Assembly (NCBI GenBank): GCA_030533445.1
Contig: CM060064.1
Span: 38,657,787-38,721,786, forward strand
Direction of reading: 5' to 3'
Origin: Cyprinodon diabolis
Lineage: Eukaryota; Chordata; Actinopteri; Cyprinodontiformes; Cyprinodontidae
DNA length: 64,000 nt
Position numbers and translations under genes: made by a program. How positions within the stretch are numbered: the first letter of the stretch is position 1; each line of letters starts with the position of its first letter. The notes under the pieces were generated by a model. It was not told the DNA's origin. It worked only from the letters and a program-made list of their open reading frames with translations, and did no database searches. Below, piece by piece: positions 12,790-27,439 of the stretch.

Positions 12790-13260
12790 CTCTCATTAAC
12801 AGCTTTCAATCTGCCACTCTTCAATCATTCTCCTACCGCTTCGCTGTTATGTCTCAGTGTTAGTCTATCAAAATCACTCCTCTCCTTCATCTCGCTTCCA
12901 GGATACATTTTAAAATCCTAGTTCCTACTTTTAGGCCTGACTGCATTCCTGGTCTGATTCTCCTCGTAGCCTGAGGTCTTCAAGTAAAAATCTGCTTCTG
13001 GTTCCTGGAACCAGTTTTTGAAGTCGAGGAAACGGGTCTTTTAAAGAAGTGGCAACGAGCTTCCTTCATCTCTATGCTCCCTGGACTCTGTGGACACTTT
13101 TATAAAGCAGCTGAAAATGTGACTGTTTACACAAGCTGTTCAAAACAGCTAATCATCTTATTCATTTAATTTTTACTTTAATTTTAATTGTTTTTTCTTT
13201 GTTTATTTGTATCATTTGTTTTTGAAAAGTCTGTGAAAAGTGCTAAACAAATTAAGTTTA
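12790..13260 (+). mobile_element. Degraded LINE 3' end (L2-like)
   Basis: The order of features follows a fish L2-type 3' end. Residual coding similarity (ACGAGCTTCCTTCATCTCTA, then TTATAAAGCAGCTGAAAATG) is followed by a T-rich UTR and the terminal motif GAAAAGTGCTAAACAAATTA. It is strongly diverged with no open frame. It is more decayed than the copy at 5353. Confidence 0.6.
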
Positions 13261-14149
13261 CTTGTATAAAATCCGACTTAAAAATGTGTATTTTTAGCAT
13301 GACAAAATATGAAAGACAGTCAGAGGATAGAACTACTTTGTTCAGACACAGTATTAAATATGATTTAAAGGGAGGTGACAGGTGAGTGAAGGCCAGCAGG
13401 AGTACAGGATGCCTCGCAGACATATTAGCTTTACCAGCACATGATGGAGTTTGATGGGGGTCGTTTTGTGGATACGCATGAGGCCAAGTGGTCGGATCGT
13501 GTACTCCCTCAGCATGTAGGGTTATGTTAGAACCAACAGCATTGTCACAACTGAGCTTTCTTCAATGTGACCCCGTTTCAAACTCTGACTGATGCTGGTA
13601 ATGTTTTCAGATGTGTCTAGGGAGCATATTACCCATCACTGGTCTGCACTTGTACCAAATTACATCCAAACTGCGCAGCACCTTCTTGATACTTTACTCT
13701 TTCCGTGAGGGACCTCATTTACTGATAATTTCTGCTGTCTAAAGGTGTAGTGAGCATGCAGTGGCCGTGGGTGTAATCATGTGTTCACATTTTGCAGTGT
13801 TGCAGTTGGAGAGGTGAGTGGGTGACGCTGTGTGCTCACAGGTGAAATGCCCACAGGGATTCGGGGATTCCAGTCCTCTGGCCTCACGCTGTTGCAGTCT
13901 TCCCGCCGGGGCTGAAAAGGAAAAAGAAACAGCCATGTTTGTTCAGGCTCACACTTGGAACGATAAAAAGGAATCTGTCTGCACTGATACAGACACGCAC
14001 ACACACACACAGGGGTGTAGATTACACCCACACAAGAGCTGGATTGTTGCTTAGCTTAAAACCACTCCGATGTGTTGTATGAAATGTTAGTATTCTTATG
14101 TGGAGCTGGTGATTAAAAAGCAAATGCAAGTCAAGTGAAATCAAATCAT

Positions 14150-14880
14150 TTTTAATCAGCGGCTTGTTGCATCTTGACAAAAATCTTTTGACAAGGTAAC
14201 AAGCATCCTAATAAAAGCATTACCCAAGAATCATTAGCATATGAATCATTCCATATGAGGCTTTTGAAAGGAGACATGCACAGGGCTGGGTATGAGTGCA
14301 AGTGAATGGCATTCAAATAAATTATAATAACACCAACAGCGAACAACTCCTACCAAATAAGAGCCTGAGATAAAAAAAACATATATATATATTCAAGTAT
14401 TTGTCTAGCCGCCTAATGCGAGGCTGATGTGTTAACACCGATCCCAGAATCCTGAAATTTGTGGTTTAGATGAAATATCTGGGTATCCCTGCCTCTTTTA
14501 TCTTCTTTCATGACAGCTTGACGCCGTAGCCCGTCAGTCTGAGTGGGGCGATACCGTGTCAAACAAATTGTCGAGGCTGGGACGTGCAGCGACTGGCTTT
14601 GGGGGGAGCCATGCTGAGCCGTCAGCACACATGAGAGAAACATACCTCTGCATCTGTTTTTATGAGGCCAATAAAAAGCCTCCTCTGTCTCTGGCTCAAT
14701 TGCCACCTTGGCTGATTTATGTGCTTGAATTTACACTGCATTGCTCCACCGCTGAGGCTGGCAGATGGCCAGGGCGCACCAAGCGAGCAAACCTGCGCCT
14801 GTGGTCGTGCGTGAGAACTGCCTTGTACAGGAGCGGCTCTATAAGATAAATGTCTGCGAGCTGTAGTCACATGGGGGAAG
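14150..14880. promoter_or_regulatory. Enhancer-like non-repetitive region
   Basis: Two unique-looking blocks (about 14180-14350 and 14500-14880) have packed motifs. One is TAGCATATGAATCATTCCAT, which contains an octamer-like ATGAAT core. Others are AATAAATTATAATAAC, GGCCAATAAAAAGCC and CCACCTTGGCTGATTTATG. GC content is above the intron average and no repeat family is recognised. I infer cis-regulatory DNA. Confidence 0.33.
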
Positions 14881-17645
14881 TATACAACCCCTGGAGCGAT
14901 TGGGCTGATGTGTCAACAGTATTGTGAGAGCTGTGTGAATAAGAATCAAAAAGCAGATGCCTTGAACTTTTTTTATTCTTTGTCTTGACTGTTAACACTG
15001 CATATTTAGAGCAGTTAAATGTGTCACTGTAGTGTCTCCATTGAGTGGTTGTGTCTCCATTGATTAGCTGGTTGATGCAACACTGAAAACCTTTAACTGC
15101 ATTAGTTCTTGTATTGTTATGATTTGTTTGCACATCTGTTTTTTTTTCTACTTGCTGACTGTTATGTGTGCAAAAAAGTTTTGCGCTTTAGAGTTTGAAA
15201 CTGGAGTTGCTACGCTTACCTTTATCCTCAGGTTATAAACTGACCAGGCCAAGCCAGTGGCAAGTGTGCTTTTTAACAGTATTACTAAAGAGATCATTTA
15301 ATATCTGATCTAAATTAAACCACCAATACCTTGGGTTACTCATTTGTTGGGGTTTCCACCTGGAGTGTAGAGCACACACCTCCAAGTTGTACCTTGACTC
15401 GGCCGCGATAGTTGCCTGATTAAATAAAGCAGTCTCTTTTTTAGGTTTTAAGTTAAATATATATAAAAATGTCCACTTCCCTTTCAAAGATTAAGAAAAT
15501 TCGGCTTTTGAAAGTTATGAATAATCCGATTTTTTCAGTTTCTCCTGGTTAGCCGGTCGAAAAATGTTGGAATAACTTGTTTTAAATGGACTTTGTCTTC
15601 ACTATTAACACTCCAGTTCTACTTCTGTTTTTCAGAAATTGGTTTCATATGAGCAGAAAAGGCTTTGTTAGATTAGATCTCTAAGCAAATGATTTCCTGC
15701 ATCAGATGTGATTAGAAACACACCAAACAGTTACCGTTTCAAATCTCAACCTTTGTTAAAGGTGCAACAATGACAATACTAAATAGCATAGTTTGGAGGG
15801 TTTTTTCCCCAATGTTTTAACCTTAATAAATTACTGAGCAAAGATTAATTATTAGGCTCTGAATCACTGTCCTGAATTCGCTCAGCTGCTCGCCGTATTA
15901 ATGTGAAATGCTTGAGTGCTTTTGCTCCAAAGTCCTACTCTTTTTACTGCCATGCAGAGCACTTAAAAGAAGAGGGGGCTTGATTTTGGAGATGGAAGGG
16001 CCTTTGTCTTTCTTACTTTCCCCCCTTTCACCTGAATAAAAGCCAAATATTCTTTACAGACAGGACAGAGGACGCCTTTGTCTGCCCCCCCGTCACCTCC
16101 CCGATGCAGCTGACCGCACATCAAATGGACTTAAGTGGTAGAAAGTTGCCACATACGTCTCTTATAAAGGACACTGACTCTAAGAAAGGGTAGAGTTGTT
16201 CTGTTGTATGCAGGGATTTGGAAAGAGCCACCGACTAAACTATGTTTGATCTTTCATGGAGCTTGTCATCACCGAAGGAACCAATTTTTTTTTTAGCAAG
16301 TGCTGTTTAATGCACGCTAAAAGGTCAAAATTACCACTGAGTTTTATTCCTCCATCATTTGTGAACGATGAGTGGGAAGGTCGGTAAGGATACAAAGCTC
16401 ATTTGCATAAAGAAAGAAGGTAAAGGAAAGTGAATCACCTAAAAGTTTAGTAAACATGTCTCCAGAGCAGAGGCAAATTTATACATAGCAGCTGTATTAA
16501 ACTAGCTGTAAAAACTATATATCATTAAGTGAAGCTTGGATGCATACATGGAAGAAAATGTTGATGTGCTAATTAGCACCAGAAGAGTCAGTGTTTGCAG
16601 CATAAAATGTGTAACCTAATGAGCAACCACCTCATCTAACAGCTTGTCCAACATGTCTGGATTTGGATTCTGATAATCCAGGAAAGACGAAGAGAGCACC
16701 AGTGCGCCGTGACTCTGCATACCTTTCCTCATCACTGACTGCTGAAGGACGCCTTCACTAAACAATAATAATATGTCAAAACAGGCAGCTTAAATGTTTT
16801 AATAGTTTGGTCCTGGGGTTTAGGGGTAGGAATGGGGGCGGGGGTTCAACAGTGGTAGTTTAGCCAAGCTGTGTTTGGATGCTGTGCACCAGCAAGGCGT
16901 GGTCATTATAAATTTTGAACCAGTAATCCCTCAACTGTCCTCATTTATTCAGTAATAAGTTACCTAAAATATTTCAAAGCTTTTCCAGCACACTTCAGAG
17001 GAAGTGGTTAATTTTCAAACATCCTCTGATGAGAGGTTTGCTTTGTATTGCAAAGCTGAATGCAGAGATTTTACAGCTGCCTACATTTAAGGTGGATCTA
17101 AGTTACCCACCAGCTGCATTTTAGGCTTATATATTTATACAACAAAACTATGGTCTGTTTTAAAGCAACATTGATCTATGCTACTGATGGGAGCTAACTT
17201 GTGACTAATGGATAATGTGTACTATCTGAAAAACATGGTGAATTGTGAGCATTTCTATGGAGCATTTTTAGCCTAAGCTTGGCTTAGACATTGTTTGCGA
17301 AGTAAACCATCACTAGAATTAACTATCTGTTACAGTACACTTTACCTTTAAGAAAAAAATGTAACTGAATCTAGAATTTAGTAAAATTTCTGTAAAACTC
17401 AAGGTTAGCGTTAATAACTAACTGAACCTGTTGCTACGGATATACAACTACTTATGAATGACAATAATTTCCGAAAGATATTCTGCATTTTAATATTTAA
17501 TCCCTGGCTCGGATTTGACCAAAGAAGCTTTTATAGAGGTTTACTGCCGTTGCCACGATTCAGGTCAAAATGTCGCCTTAATTTTTCTCTTTTTCTGGCT
17601 TAATTTAAAGGTAAAAACCCAAATTTGATCATTTGAGAAGCCCTA

Positions 17646-19748
<2,103 letters not shown>

Positions 19749-20242
19749 CTGGGTTCTGTTGAAGGCCACCCGGGCAAAGACGGCCTGCGAGATGCCAGCC
19801 CGCTTCAGTTCGTCCCTCACCCACTGGTAAATCTCAGAGGAAACCTCCGTGTTGGACCCCACCTGAGGCTCCAGGGGCTTGCTGTGGGAGCTGCGGTTTA
19901 CGGGTGGGTGATTGAGGTACTGCTGCGACAGCGACTGCTGCGCCAGCAGCCGGTTCACTGCATACTGCTGGTTGAGGATCTGCGCCATCACGAGCTGCTG
20001 GTTGACCAGCTGCGGACTGATGGGCGTCGACACCAACCCAGGGTGGTGTAGGCTGGGAAGCTGCGGCTGCCGGCCGCCTGTTTGGCCGCCATGTGGAGGA
20101 GCGTGCGACATTGGCGGAACTGGTGATGATGGCGTCTGCTCTGCGGTGCTGCCAGGGATGGGCTGCTGCTGGGAGAAACTTAGGTGGTTGTGATTGTGGT
20201 TGGAGCCGGGAGGGGAGAGGTCAGACAGACTGTCCATCTCCG
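19749..20242 (-). CDS. satb1: satb1 coding exon 6 (Gln-rich linker and start of CUT1)
   Basis: The acceptor is TTTTTCTCCAG before 20242 and the donor is ACCCAG|GTGAGG after 19749. This is the largest exon in the window: 494 bases, phase 1 to 0, residues 253-417. It starts [20 protein letters not shown] and passes through a Pro/Gln/His-rich linker of low constraint. A conserved glutamine-rich block follows ([19 protein letters not shown] and after). The exon ends with the first half of CUT repeat 1 ([19 protein letters not shown] to FNRTQ), one of two repeats that bind the minor groove of AT-rich DNA. The codon split across the exon 5/6 junction gives Ala, making the local sequence A-E-M-D, where human SATB1 has the caspase-6 site V-E-M-D. 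Confidence 0.96.
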
Positions 20243-23200
20243 CTGGAGAAAAAAAGAGAAAGACCAAAGAAAACTCCTCAATAATAAGTAGCTGAAAATT
20301 GATGGTCAACAAAACAACACAAGAAACTGTTGGCATATCTGGAAAAAGATGAGGTGTAGTTAGTTCTGCCTATTATTGAGCAACGGAGAAAATAAGAATC
20401 AGTTAAGTACGAAAGATCATTATGGTCTGTCTGTCCAATAAATGCATTAATCCAAAAGAAATCCAATTTTCTTATATCTGTAAACGCATCAGCAAACATC
20501 CTCTCTTATGCTCTTTAAAAAAAATAAATAAATAAATAAAGTTTAATCAAAGTCAATGCTTTTGTTCAATGAAGCTATGGACCAAAAACTACAGGAGATC
20601 TTGGCTTTAATGGATTTAATAAATGCTAAAAAGAAATACGTGTGTCTGTTATCGTTACATAAAATCATTGCAAAAGGAGAACTTCGAAACAAATTTGTTT
20701 TTTGTTTTTCAATCAGCTGAACCCGAAATTGAAAATCAGCAGATGTGACCTTTAATAGAAAATGGAAATCTGTATCAGCCTGTAAAATCCCAATCATCTC
20801 TAACCATAACCACAGTCTCTAATCCAGAGAAAAGAGCTAGTCTGCATCGGGTCAATTACTGCCTCGGGTCAGTGCTTGCCTGAAAGTTAACGTTCTTTTT
20901 TCTTTTTCTTTTCGTTCTTTATGGGAGGGACAATTAGGAGCTCTGAAAGAAAATGTTAAAAACCAAAGTACCAACAAAAAGATACTGTAAGTCAGTGAGC
21001 TATATTTCTTTTTTTTTTTCCTTCAAATGGCCCTTCATCCATGAGTGGATCCGCCACAGCTGGTTATCTGGTTTAAAAGGAAAAAAGATGTAAATGCTGA
21101 TAAAAGAGCCTCATTGTGTTTGACCTGTGTGTCTCATGCCTTCAGCATTAAGTTCAGAATGTGTTTGGCTTCATGGTAAAAAAAAGATAGCACACAGACA
21201 GTAGTGCATGTGTGTGTTTGAGTGGGATTTATGTGCATGTGTGGATTTATGCCTAATTCTAAAATAAGGAACACACGCTGGCCAATGTGACGATCTTAGA
21301 CAAGGATGGTGTAAATATAAATGTGAAAAACACAAAAAACACAACAGCTGATGCAGAAACAGCCTTGTTTTAAGGTTTTCAACATCTTCTAGAAGTGAAC
21401 TAAAATCAAATGTTTTCATTGTTATTTGAAGCCAATTTGGGAGATTTTTGTGGTGTCTCTTCTTTCGGGAATCGGTAAGTCCATAATGGCTGCTGGGGAA
21501 TATTTTAAGACTTCTTTAAATGAAGCGCTAAGAGGATGAAAACAATGATTTAACATTTAAAGTGCTACCCACAGAGAAGTGCATAAACAGCTGGAATAGT
21601 TTTCAGGTCGCAGAGGATTTTTCCCCCTCCCCATCTTTTGGGACAAACGAGTGAGGGGGCAGCATTCAAGGATTCATTCGCATGGTGATGTTAACATTAC
21701 GGAAGTGCGCTGCGGCCTCCACATCCCACGGAGATCCATCCATTGTATGGGATGCATGTTAAACAATTTAGGGGTTTTATTTTCATAAAGCTGATTTTTT
21801 TTTTTTCCAGCAGATGGAAGATTATCTGCATGGATTTTTTCCAAAAAATATTCTTGATAATCATGTCCACAGGGGGCCTGTTTCTTAACTGTCAGGATTC
21901 AGAAAACCAAGACAGGTCTATTGAGCATTTTAATTTATTTTTTAACAAATGATGAGGAGTGGAGGGGTGAAGGGGATAAAACAAAAACAAAACAACCAAA
22001 AATAAAAAATCTTGGTAATAATTACGTCTCTTCTTATAATCCTCTTCATTCCTTGGCTCTGATGGTATGACTTGCCTATTCACTCTTAAGTGAATGTGTG
22101 TGTGTACGTGCATATGCTTGCACATGCAGACTGCTGGGGGGCATGTTCACAACACACAAACACTGAGGCACATGAAGGCATTTCCATGCAAATTGAAAAG
22201 AGAAGGGGTGACAGAAGAGCATGGCAGGCCCTGGGAGAAAAAAACCCGGCTGCCACAGAAGCAGGAGTCCTCGTGTGGAATCCTGCCACAAAAGAGCCCC
22301 AGATTAAACACACAATGGGAATGGGATGTGGGCTGAGGGAGAAAATGTATGTGTGTGTGTTTGATAGAGCGAATGAAAAGAGGATTGACCCAACTTTCAC
22401 TCTTCTGTTGGCTTTCATATGCTAGATCTAACACGAGAACCTGTGATCAGTGACTTTAACCCATAATCTGGAACTTTATCCAACAAGCAGGAACTTAAAA
22501 CCATGATCAGGATGTTCAATTTGGGATAAGGGGAGTACTAAGGTTGACTTCAGTCTCCAATTAATCTCTGAATGTTTTGTGAAGGAAAATCAGAGGAGAG
22601 GCTGTTCACTTATACAGCCTCCCTCCAGCACCTTATCCTCTGTTTGTTGCCACACAGACCAGATATCAGTGCATTATGGATCCAGAGGTTAGGGCCCACC
22701 ATGGGCCTGTGGTGGACACCAGACATGTGTGTGGGGATTTTTTATCTGAGGTTTGGTTAACATGACATGTGGGTACTAAAGTTTTGAGTTTGTCTGCACG
22801 TCTTGAGATGTTATCAGCGAGTTTGTGTACCGATGTGGTTAGTTTCTTATCACAGCTACATATTCCAGACGGATGTATTTGATATATGACAGAACTATGT
22901 ATGAGTTATCACCATTACACAGAACTTAGATACATATTTAAGTGGAAAATGGGCTTAATGTTCAGGGTTTGACCAACAAATCTCACTACTTGAGTACTTT
23001 TTGAGTCATTTTTTTAATATATTTAAAAAATCCAGTATGAACAGGAGATAATATAGACCTTTTCCTTTGCTGTAGCAAATCTACATGACACCTTTAAGAT
23101 CCAACCTTTTACAAGCATTAAAATCAAATTGGAGCTCTGGGTATTCTTAAAAGTAAAACTTTCCGATGATTCTCTACATTAAAGCTGTCAAATCAATACG

Positions 23201-23729
23201 AACTGCAGTAAGAACTGCCGTAACAAACCAATAAGTTCCCTTTAAATCAGTTGTTTAGACAGTACCATAAAACTTATGTTTGAGAGAATATTTGTCTGTA
23301 GTTTGAACAAATAAAATGCAGAGACAGCTGTTGTTATCAGCCTTGGTTGACAACAGCAAAACAAATAACCAACAAGTTGCAATCTAATAATTATGAGGCT
23401 GGTGGTATTTACTAATCTATGATTCAGCCTCAGGGTTAAAAAAAAAACATGTAAAGGTGTGACCTTAGTTGTAGATTCCTAACAGACCAATCAGAGAGGG
23501 AATTCAGTTTTAAAGTTACATAATTAATATAGTTTTGGGAAGAGAGTAAGATTTAAAACAGATTTTTATTGTTATGTCAGATTAAAGTAGTCATAAACTG
23601 TATGATTGCCATCCATCCAACTTTTGGCCCTTATCTGTTAGCGTCTATGAATAAATATATTGTTTTATTAAATGTAAAATAAAAGAAATGTGATATAGAT
23701 TAAGTCTCTAAGGCAGTCATATCCTTCAC

Positions 23730-24140
23730 ATCTTAATATCTTAACTTTCTGAAATTCAAACAAATCTAAGCGTATTTCACTTGGATTTTATACAATAGAC
23801 CAACACAAGCTAATGGTGAACGGGGAGAGAACAATTTATGGTTTTAACATGTAGTGACTGAAATCCTTTGTCTCCACCTTTCAACTTACCTTAAGCTCAG
23901 TCAGATCTCAGTATTGTTTTAAAACTTCAATCTCTTAAAATTCTCCCCAACTCATTCTTGACCTTTCTGTTGTGCTGTCATGATGCTGTCTTTCACCAAT
24001 GTTTTAAATCAAACCACTGATAATGTCACAGAGGAAATCGATTTGTCAGAATTGATTATAAAGAGGTGTGTAGCTGGAAGCATTTGGTTACACTGGATTT
24101 TAATTAGGGGTGTCTGAGTAAAAAGGATCCCACCCCAAGC
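23730..24140. mobile_element. Decayed DNA transposon fragment (Tc1/mariner-like)
   Basis: Two recognisable phrases bound it: TTTCACTTGGATTTTATACA followed by ATAGACCAACACAAGCTAAT on the left, and TACACTGGATTTTAATTAGG on the right. Both recur in terminal regions of fish Tc1-like elements. The centre is unrelated to any open frame. The boundaries and family are from memory of the family's appearance and are tentative. Confidence 0.42.
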
Positions 24141-24440
24141 GTCTCACTTTTGTTAATAACTGTTGAAAACCATTGATTATTTGCCTCATGACTTAAATTG
24201 GTTTGAATTGGTTTTAGAACCAAAAATAAGATTCTAATTCTAGTTAGGGAAGTGAGAAGGTAGCTATGAAGATGTTAGGTTTATGCATTTAGGAATAAAA
24301 TGTGGCTTCTTCAATGGTGAGTGGGTGAGTGCATCTTCTATTAGGGTTTGAAATCAAGGTTTACGGTTTACTTCAGGAAAATAAAAGTTATATTTGCAGG
24401 TATTTTGGTTGGGTTAAAGTAAAGCTGCAGCAAATTAATT

Positions 24441-24472
24441 TGTGTGCGTGTGTGTGTGTGCGTTTGTGTGTG
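24441..24472. repeat. (TG)n-rich microsatellite
   Basis: An imperfect TG repeat on the plus strand gives CA repeats in the satb1 pre-mRNA. It starts 18 bases downstream of the candidate cassette exon's donor. Confidence 0.9.
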
Positions 24473-24489
24473 CCCAAGCTGTAACATAC

Positions 24490-24567
24490 CTAGTGAATTG
24501 GCACGCGGACTCTCACGGAGGACACAGGTCCCCAGGTAGCCCTCCAGCTGGGAGGGTTGGCGCATGC
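24490..24567 (-). CDS. satb1: Candidate in-frame cassette exon of satb1
   Basis: On the minus strand a 78-base open segment lies between TTTGCCCGTGCAG (acceptor) and ACTAG|GTATGT (strong donor). It enters and leaves in phase 1, the phase of the flanking coding exons 5 and 6, so inclusion adds 26 residues without a frame change. The insert would read GMRQPSQLEGYLGTCVLRES and then PRANSL. It has balanced, exon-like composition inside repeat-rich surroundings. I cannot match it to a known SATB1 isoform. It could be chance: the acceptor has only a moderate pyrimidine tract. A GU-rich repeat lies upstream and a CA-rich repeat downstream in the RNA. Confidence 0.42.
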   Translation of the reverse strand, partial: ACANPPSWRATWGPVSSVRVRVPIH

Positions 24568-24594
24568 CTGCACGGGCAAATGGCAGGGCACGCA

Positions 24595-24598
24595 CATG

Positions 24599-24629
<31 letters not shown>

Positions 24630-24649
24630 ACAAACACACACACACCACA
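24595..24649. repeat. (CA)n-rich microsatellite
   Basis: An imperfect CA repeat on the plus strand gives UG repeats in the satb1 pre-mRNA. It lies just upstream of the candidate cassette exon's acceptor and is complementary to the repeat at 24441-24472. Confidence 0.92.
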
Positions 24650-25361
24650 ATGTAGAGGTGTGAGGAAAGAAACACAGGGGTTAAGGCTTTCCACAGATTG
24701 TCTCTCCCACTTCCAGCTATGCAGGAATAAAAACATCAGCATCGCTACAAAAAGGCCAGACTGGCAGCTGCAGCAGCTCCTCTTATGAGGAACATAAAAC
24801 CAGACAGAAAACAAGTAAGACAGAAAATGTGTAGGAGTGAAGCAAGAGAATACACAAGAAGAGCGACTCTGAAGTAAATAATGTAGCCTGTGTACGCTGT
24901 CACTTTGAAAGCATCAGATAAAATGTGATGGCGGCACACCGTTTGCATGCAGGATGTGAACATTTTTTTTGATAAAGAATCTCATCTGTCATCACTGTGA
25001 GGAATGGCATCCTGGCAGAAAAAAAAATAAAGATTAAGTTCAACAGATTGCTAAAAGTAATACCTCACTATTGCCTGGTGCCCTATAGGTTTCACAGCAC
25101 AAAGTTATTCTGCTTAATAAAACTAGAGACATATAAATCTGATAACTATCTTCAGCTTTGGCTCCACTGGCATTATATGACCCCCATTTCCTGTCAAAGG
25201 TTATTTTTTTAGATTGGGTAATTCATCGGTACAGAGGTAGATAAGAAATCTAATTATATTCGGGATGAGGCGGTGGACAGCTGGAGTCATTGTTGGTTTT
25301 TAATCAAAGAAAACCTAAGAATTATACAAAACATTAAAAACAATGTAGATGCTAAAAATGA

Positions 25362-25994
25362 GGCCCCGTCCACACGAAGCCAAACCCTGGCCTAAACACA
25401 CACATTTTTCACCAAACCGGCCTCTCATCCATACGAAGCCGGCGTTTCGGGGTCTGTAAACGATCTTTTTTTTATTCAGCCTTCAGAGTGGGAAGATTTT
25501 GAAACGCCGTTTTCGCGTTTCCAACTTTAAGCTCTAACCGCATTTTTTTTTTTACACGCATGCGTCATAGCGTCGCCTCTAAACACGCATGCGCGACACA
25601 GTATCACAACAACAATGGCGCCGTACTGTGTTGAATGGTTGCTGCTCATGCTACTCACCCTGCTGTCGGGCTTACAACAGAATCTTCTTCTTCTGGAATA
25701 TCTCCAGGAAGAACAGAGCAATATCGACGACATAGTTCAGCACCTGATTTTGACTGAACCACGAAAATGGACCCGCAGGGCATCCATGTATAAATATTAG
25801 TGCGCATACCCAACATTTCGTCGCCTATTTTTGCTTTGGCACCACAGCGCCACTTACAGGCCTGGCATACATTTTGCAGCGTTTTCATGCATTCGTGTGG
25901 ACGATCACATTTATTTTACGTCTCCGTCTTTACGACAAACGTTCTGGAAAATATTAGCGTTTCGTGTTCGTTTTGACTTTGTGTGGACGGGGCC
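25362..25994. mobile_element. Non-autonomous DNA transposon with GGCCCCGTCC ends
   Basis: The left end GGCCCCGTCCACACGAAG and the right end CTTTGTGTGGACGGGGCC are inverted repeats. Both are flanked by TGA (25359-25361 and 25995-25997). A 3-bp duplication fits PIF/Harbinger-type elements, but the family is not certain. The 633-base interior is CpG-rich with ACGCATGCGT palindromes. It keeps a short open frame (25615-25797) starting MAPYCVEWLL on the plus strand, probably a leftover from a longer parent element. No transposase motif is visible. Confidence 0.8.
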
Positions 25995-26204
25995 TGAGTG
26001 TTAGGGAATTAATGGATCTTTCTGAGAAGTAAAGGTAGAGAAAAAGGAACCTAATTTAGTTATTGGGTTTTACATATTAGGGCTTGATTAAAGATTTACT
26101 TTGTTTTTTTATCAGGTTTAAAAATCATCTAAATCTGACCTTGAGTTTATATGTAAAAAAAAAAAAAAACACTGCTATTTCAATTATCAACTAAGCAAAA
26201 TTTC

Positions 26205-26780
26205 AGGGCAAAATGGAAATGATGACTGTGAATAAACTGAGCTCCTCCAACTATTTAACAGCTGGTTGGACCAACTTTAGCAATAATGACTGTCAACAGT
26301 TGTTATCCGGAGGCCTTTAATAAGCTCTCCTATTGCTCTGGTGGAATACGCACCTCACTTCTCCAAACTATTACTTCAGTTAATAAAGGTTTGCAGACAT
26401 GATATCTGCACATCTTTTTAAGGTCATTTTAATCAGGTTGATAGCTGGACTTTGAATCACTGCAACACATATATTCAAGTTGCATTCGAGTATATTTAAA
26501 TCTACAAGCTGCAGAGGTCATCCAGGTCCAAATCCTGTCCTCTCCACCTGAGGTGTTGGTGCTGAAACGCTGTTTGGGTTTCTCCAAACATGTCCCTGTA
26601 AGTCTTGTCATATCTCTCTGCTTTGGTCTCATCCTTCTTAAAACACTAATTTTCTCATGTCCTGTGGTTCATTCAAAAGCAGCTGTGCAATCTGAGGGGA
26701 GATAAAAGAACAAAACAAGCCAAACTATTTTTCTTTTATTAGCTGTCCTGTCATGAACTTTTAAGATTCCCCCATGCTAA
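26205..26780. mobile_element. Decayed DNA transposon remnant
   Basis: Phrases such as AGCTGGTTGGACCAACTTTA, GGTTGATAGCTGGACTTTGA, GTTTCTCCAAACATGTCCCT and CTGTCCTGTCATGAACTTTT occur in the order expected for the reverse strand of a widespread fish Tc1/mariner-related element. No frame survives. Boundaries are approximate. Confidence 0.45.
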
Positions 26781-27362
26781 CTGAGGTCTGTGGTTTGTGG
26801 GATAGAGCTAATGTTCTTTTTTCTTTTTTTTTTCCCCTTCAGATCAACACAATCAAAGAGTTGTTCTGGGTAATTTTCTGCTGTGTTGCTTGGCTTTAAA
26901 ATGGATATATAAAAGTTTTGCATTCATAAATTTCCTCCCTGTACAACCATGGATGGTGTCTATTAACAGAAAGCTGAGAAAGCTCCTGCTTTTATCGAGG
27001 TGGTCACACCCATAAAAGAAAGTATGTTTGATCCGCAGCATTTTAAAGCCACATTCCTCTCACTTTTTCTTTACGAACAGAAAAAAATGGCCATTTAAAA
27101 TCTGTTGTATGGTTAATTTCAGGTTAAATTCCAGTTTTGTTTTTAAGACCAGATCACTTTTATTCCTCTGATATACCAAACCATAGAACTGATGGTGGCA
27201 GTACTTCCTCTTTACAACGGTTGTAACTCCAGTTTCGACCTTGAATTATTAGATAACAAAGTAAAAATGTATCTGTGCAGCGTTCAACAGCAGGAAGACA
27301 AAGAGCCGTTTGGATAGGGGACATATTGTGATGATGACTGGTGCGAGTGTGTGTTTAAGAGC

Positions 27363-27384
27363 GTGTGTGTGTGTGTGTGTGTGT
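27363..27384. repeat. (GT)n microsatellite
   Basis: Eleven GT copies, 56 bases downstream of coding exon 5's donor in transcript orientation. Confidence 0.9.
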
Positions 27385-27439
27385 AAGCAAAGAGACAAAA
27401 GTGTGAGCGCCATACTTTGCGCCCCTCCGTTTTGCTTAC

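Larger units (their letters stand above)
20243..27439 (-). other. satb1: satb1 intron between coding exons 5 and 6
   Basis: This 7.2-kb intron contains the candidate cassette exon (24490-24567), CA/TG repeats, a 633-base inverted-repeat element, and decayed DNA-transposon copies. The stretch 20300-23700 is otherwise AT-rich with no supported feature beyond short unique blocks such as 22560-22760. Confidence 0.88.
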
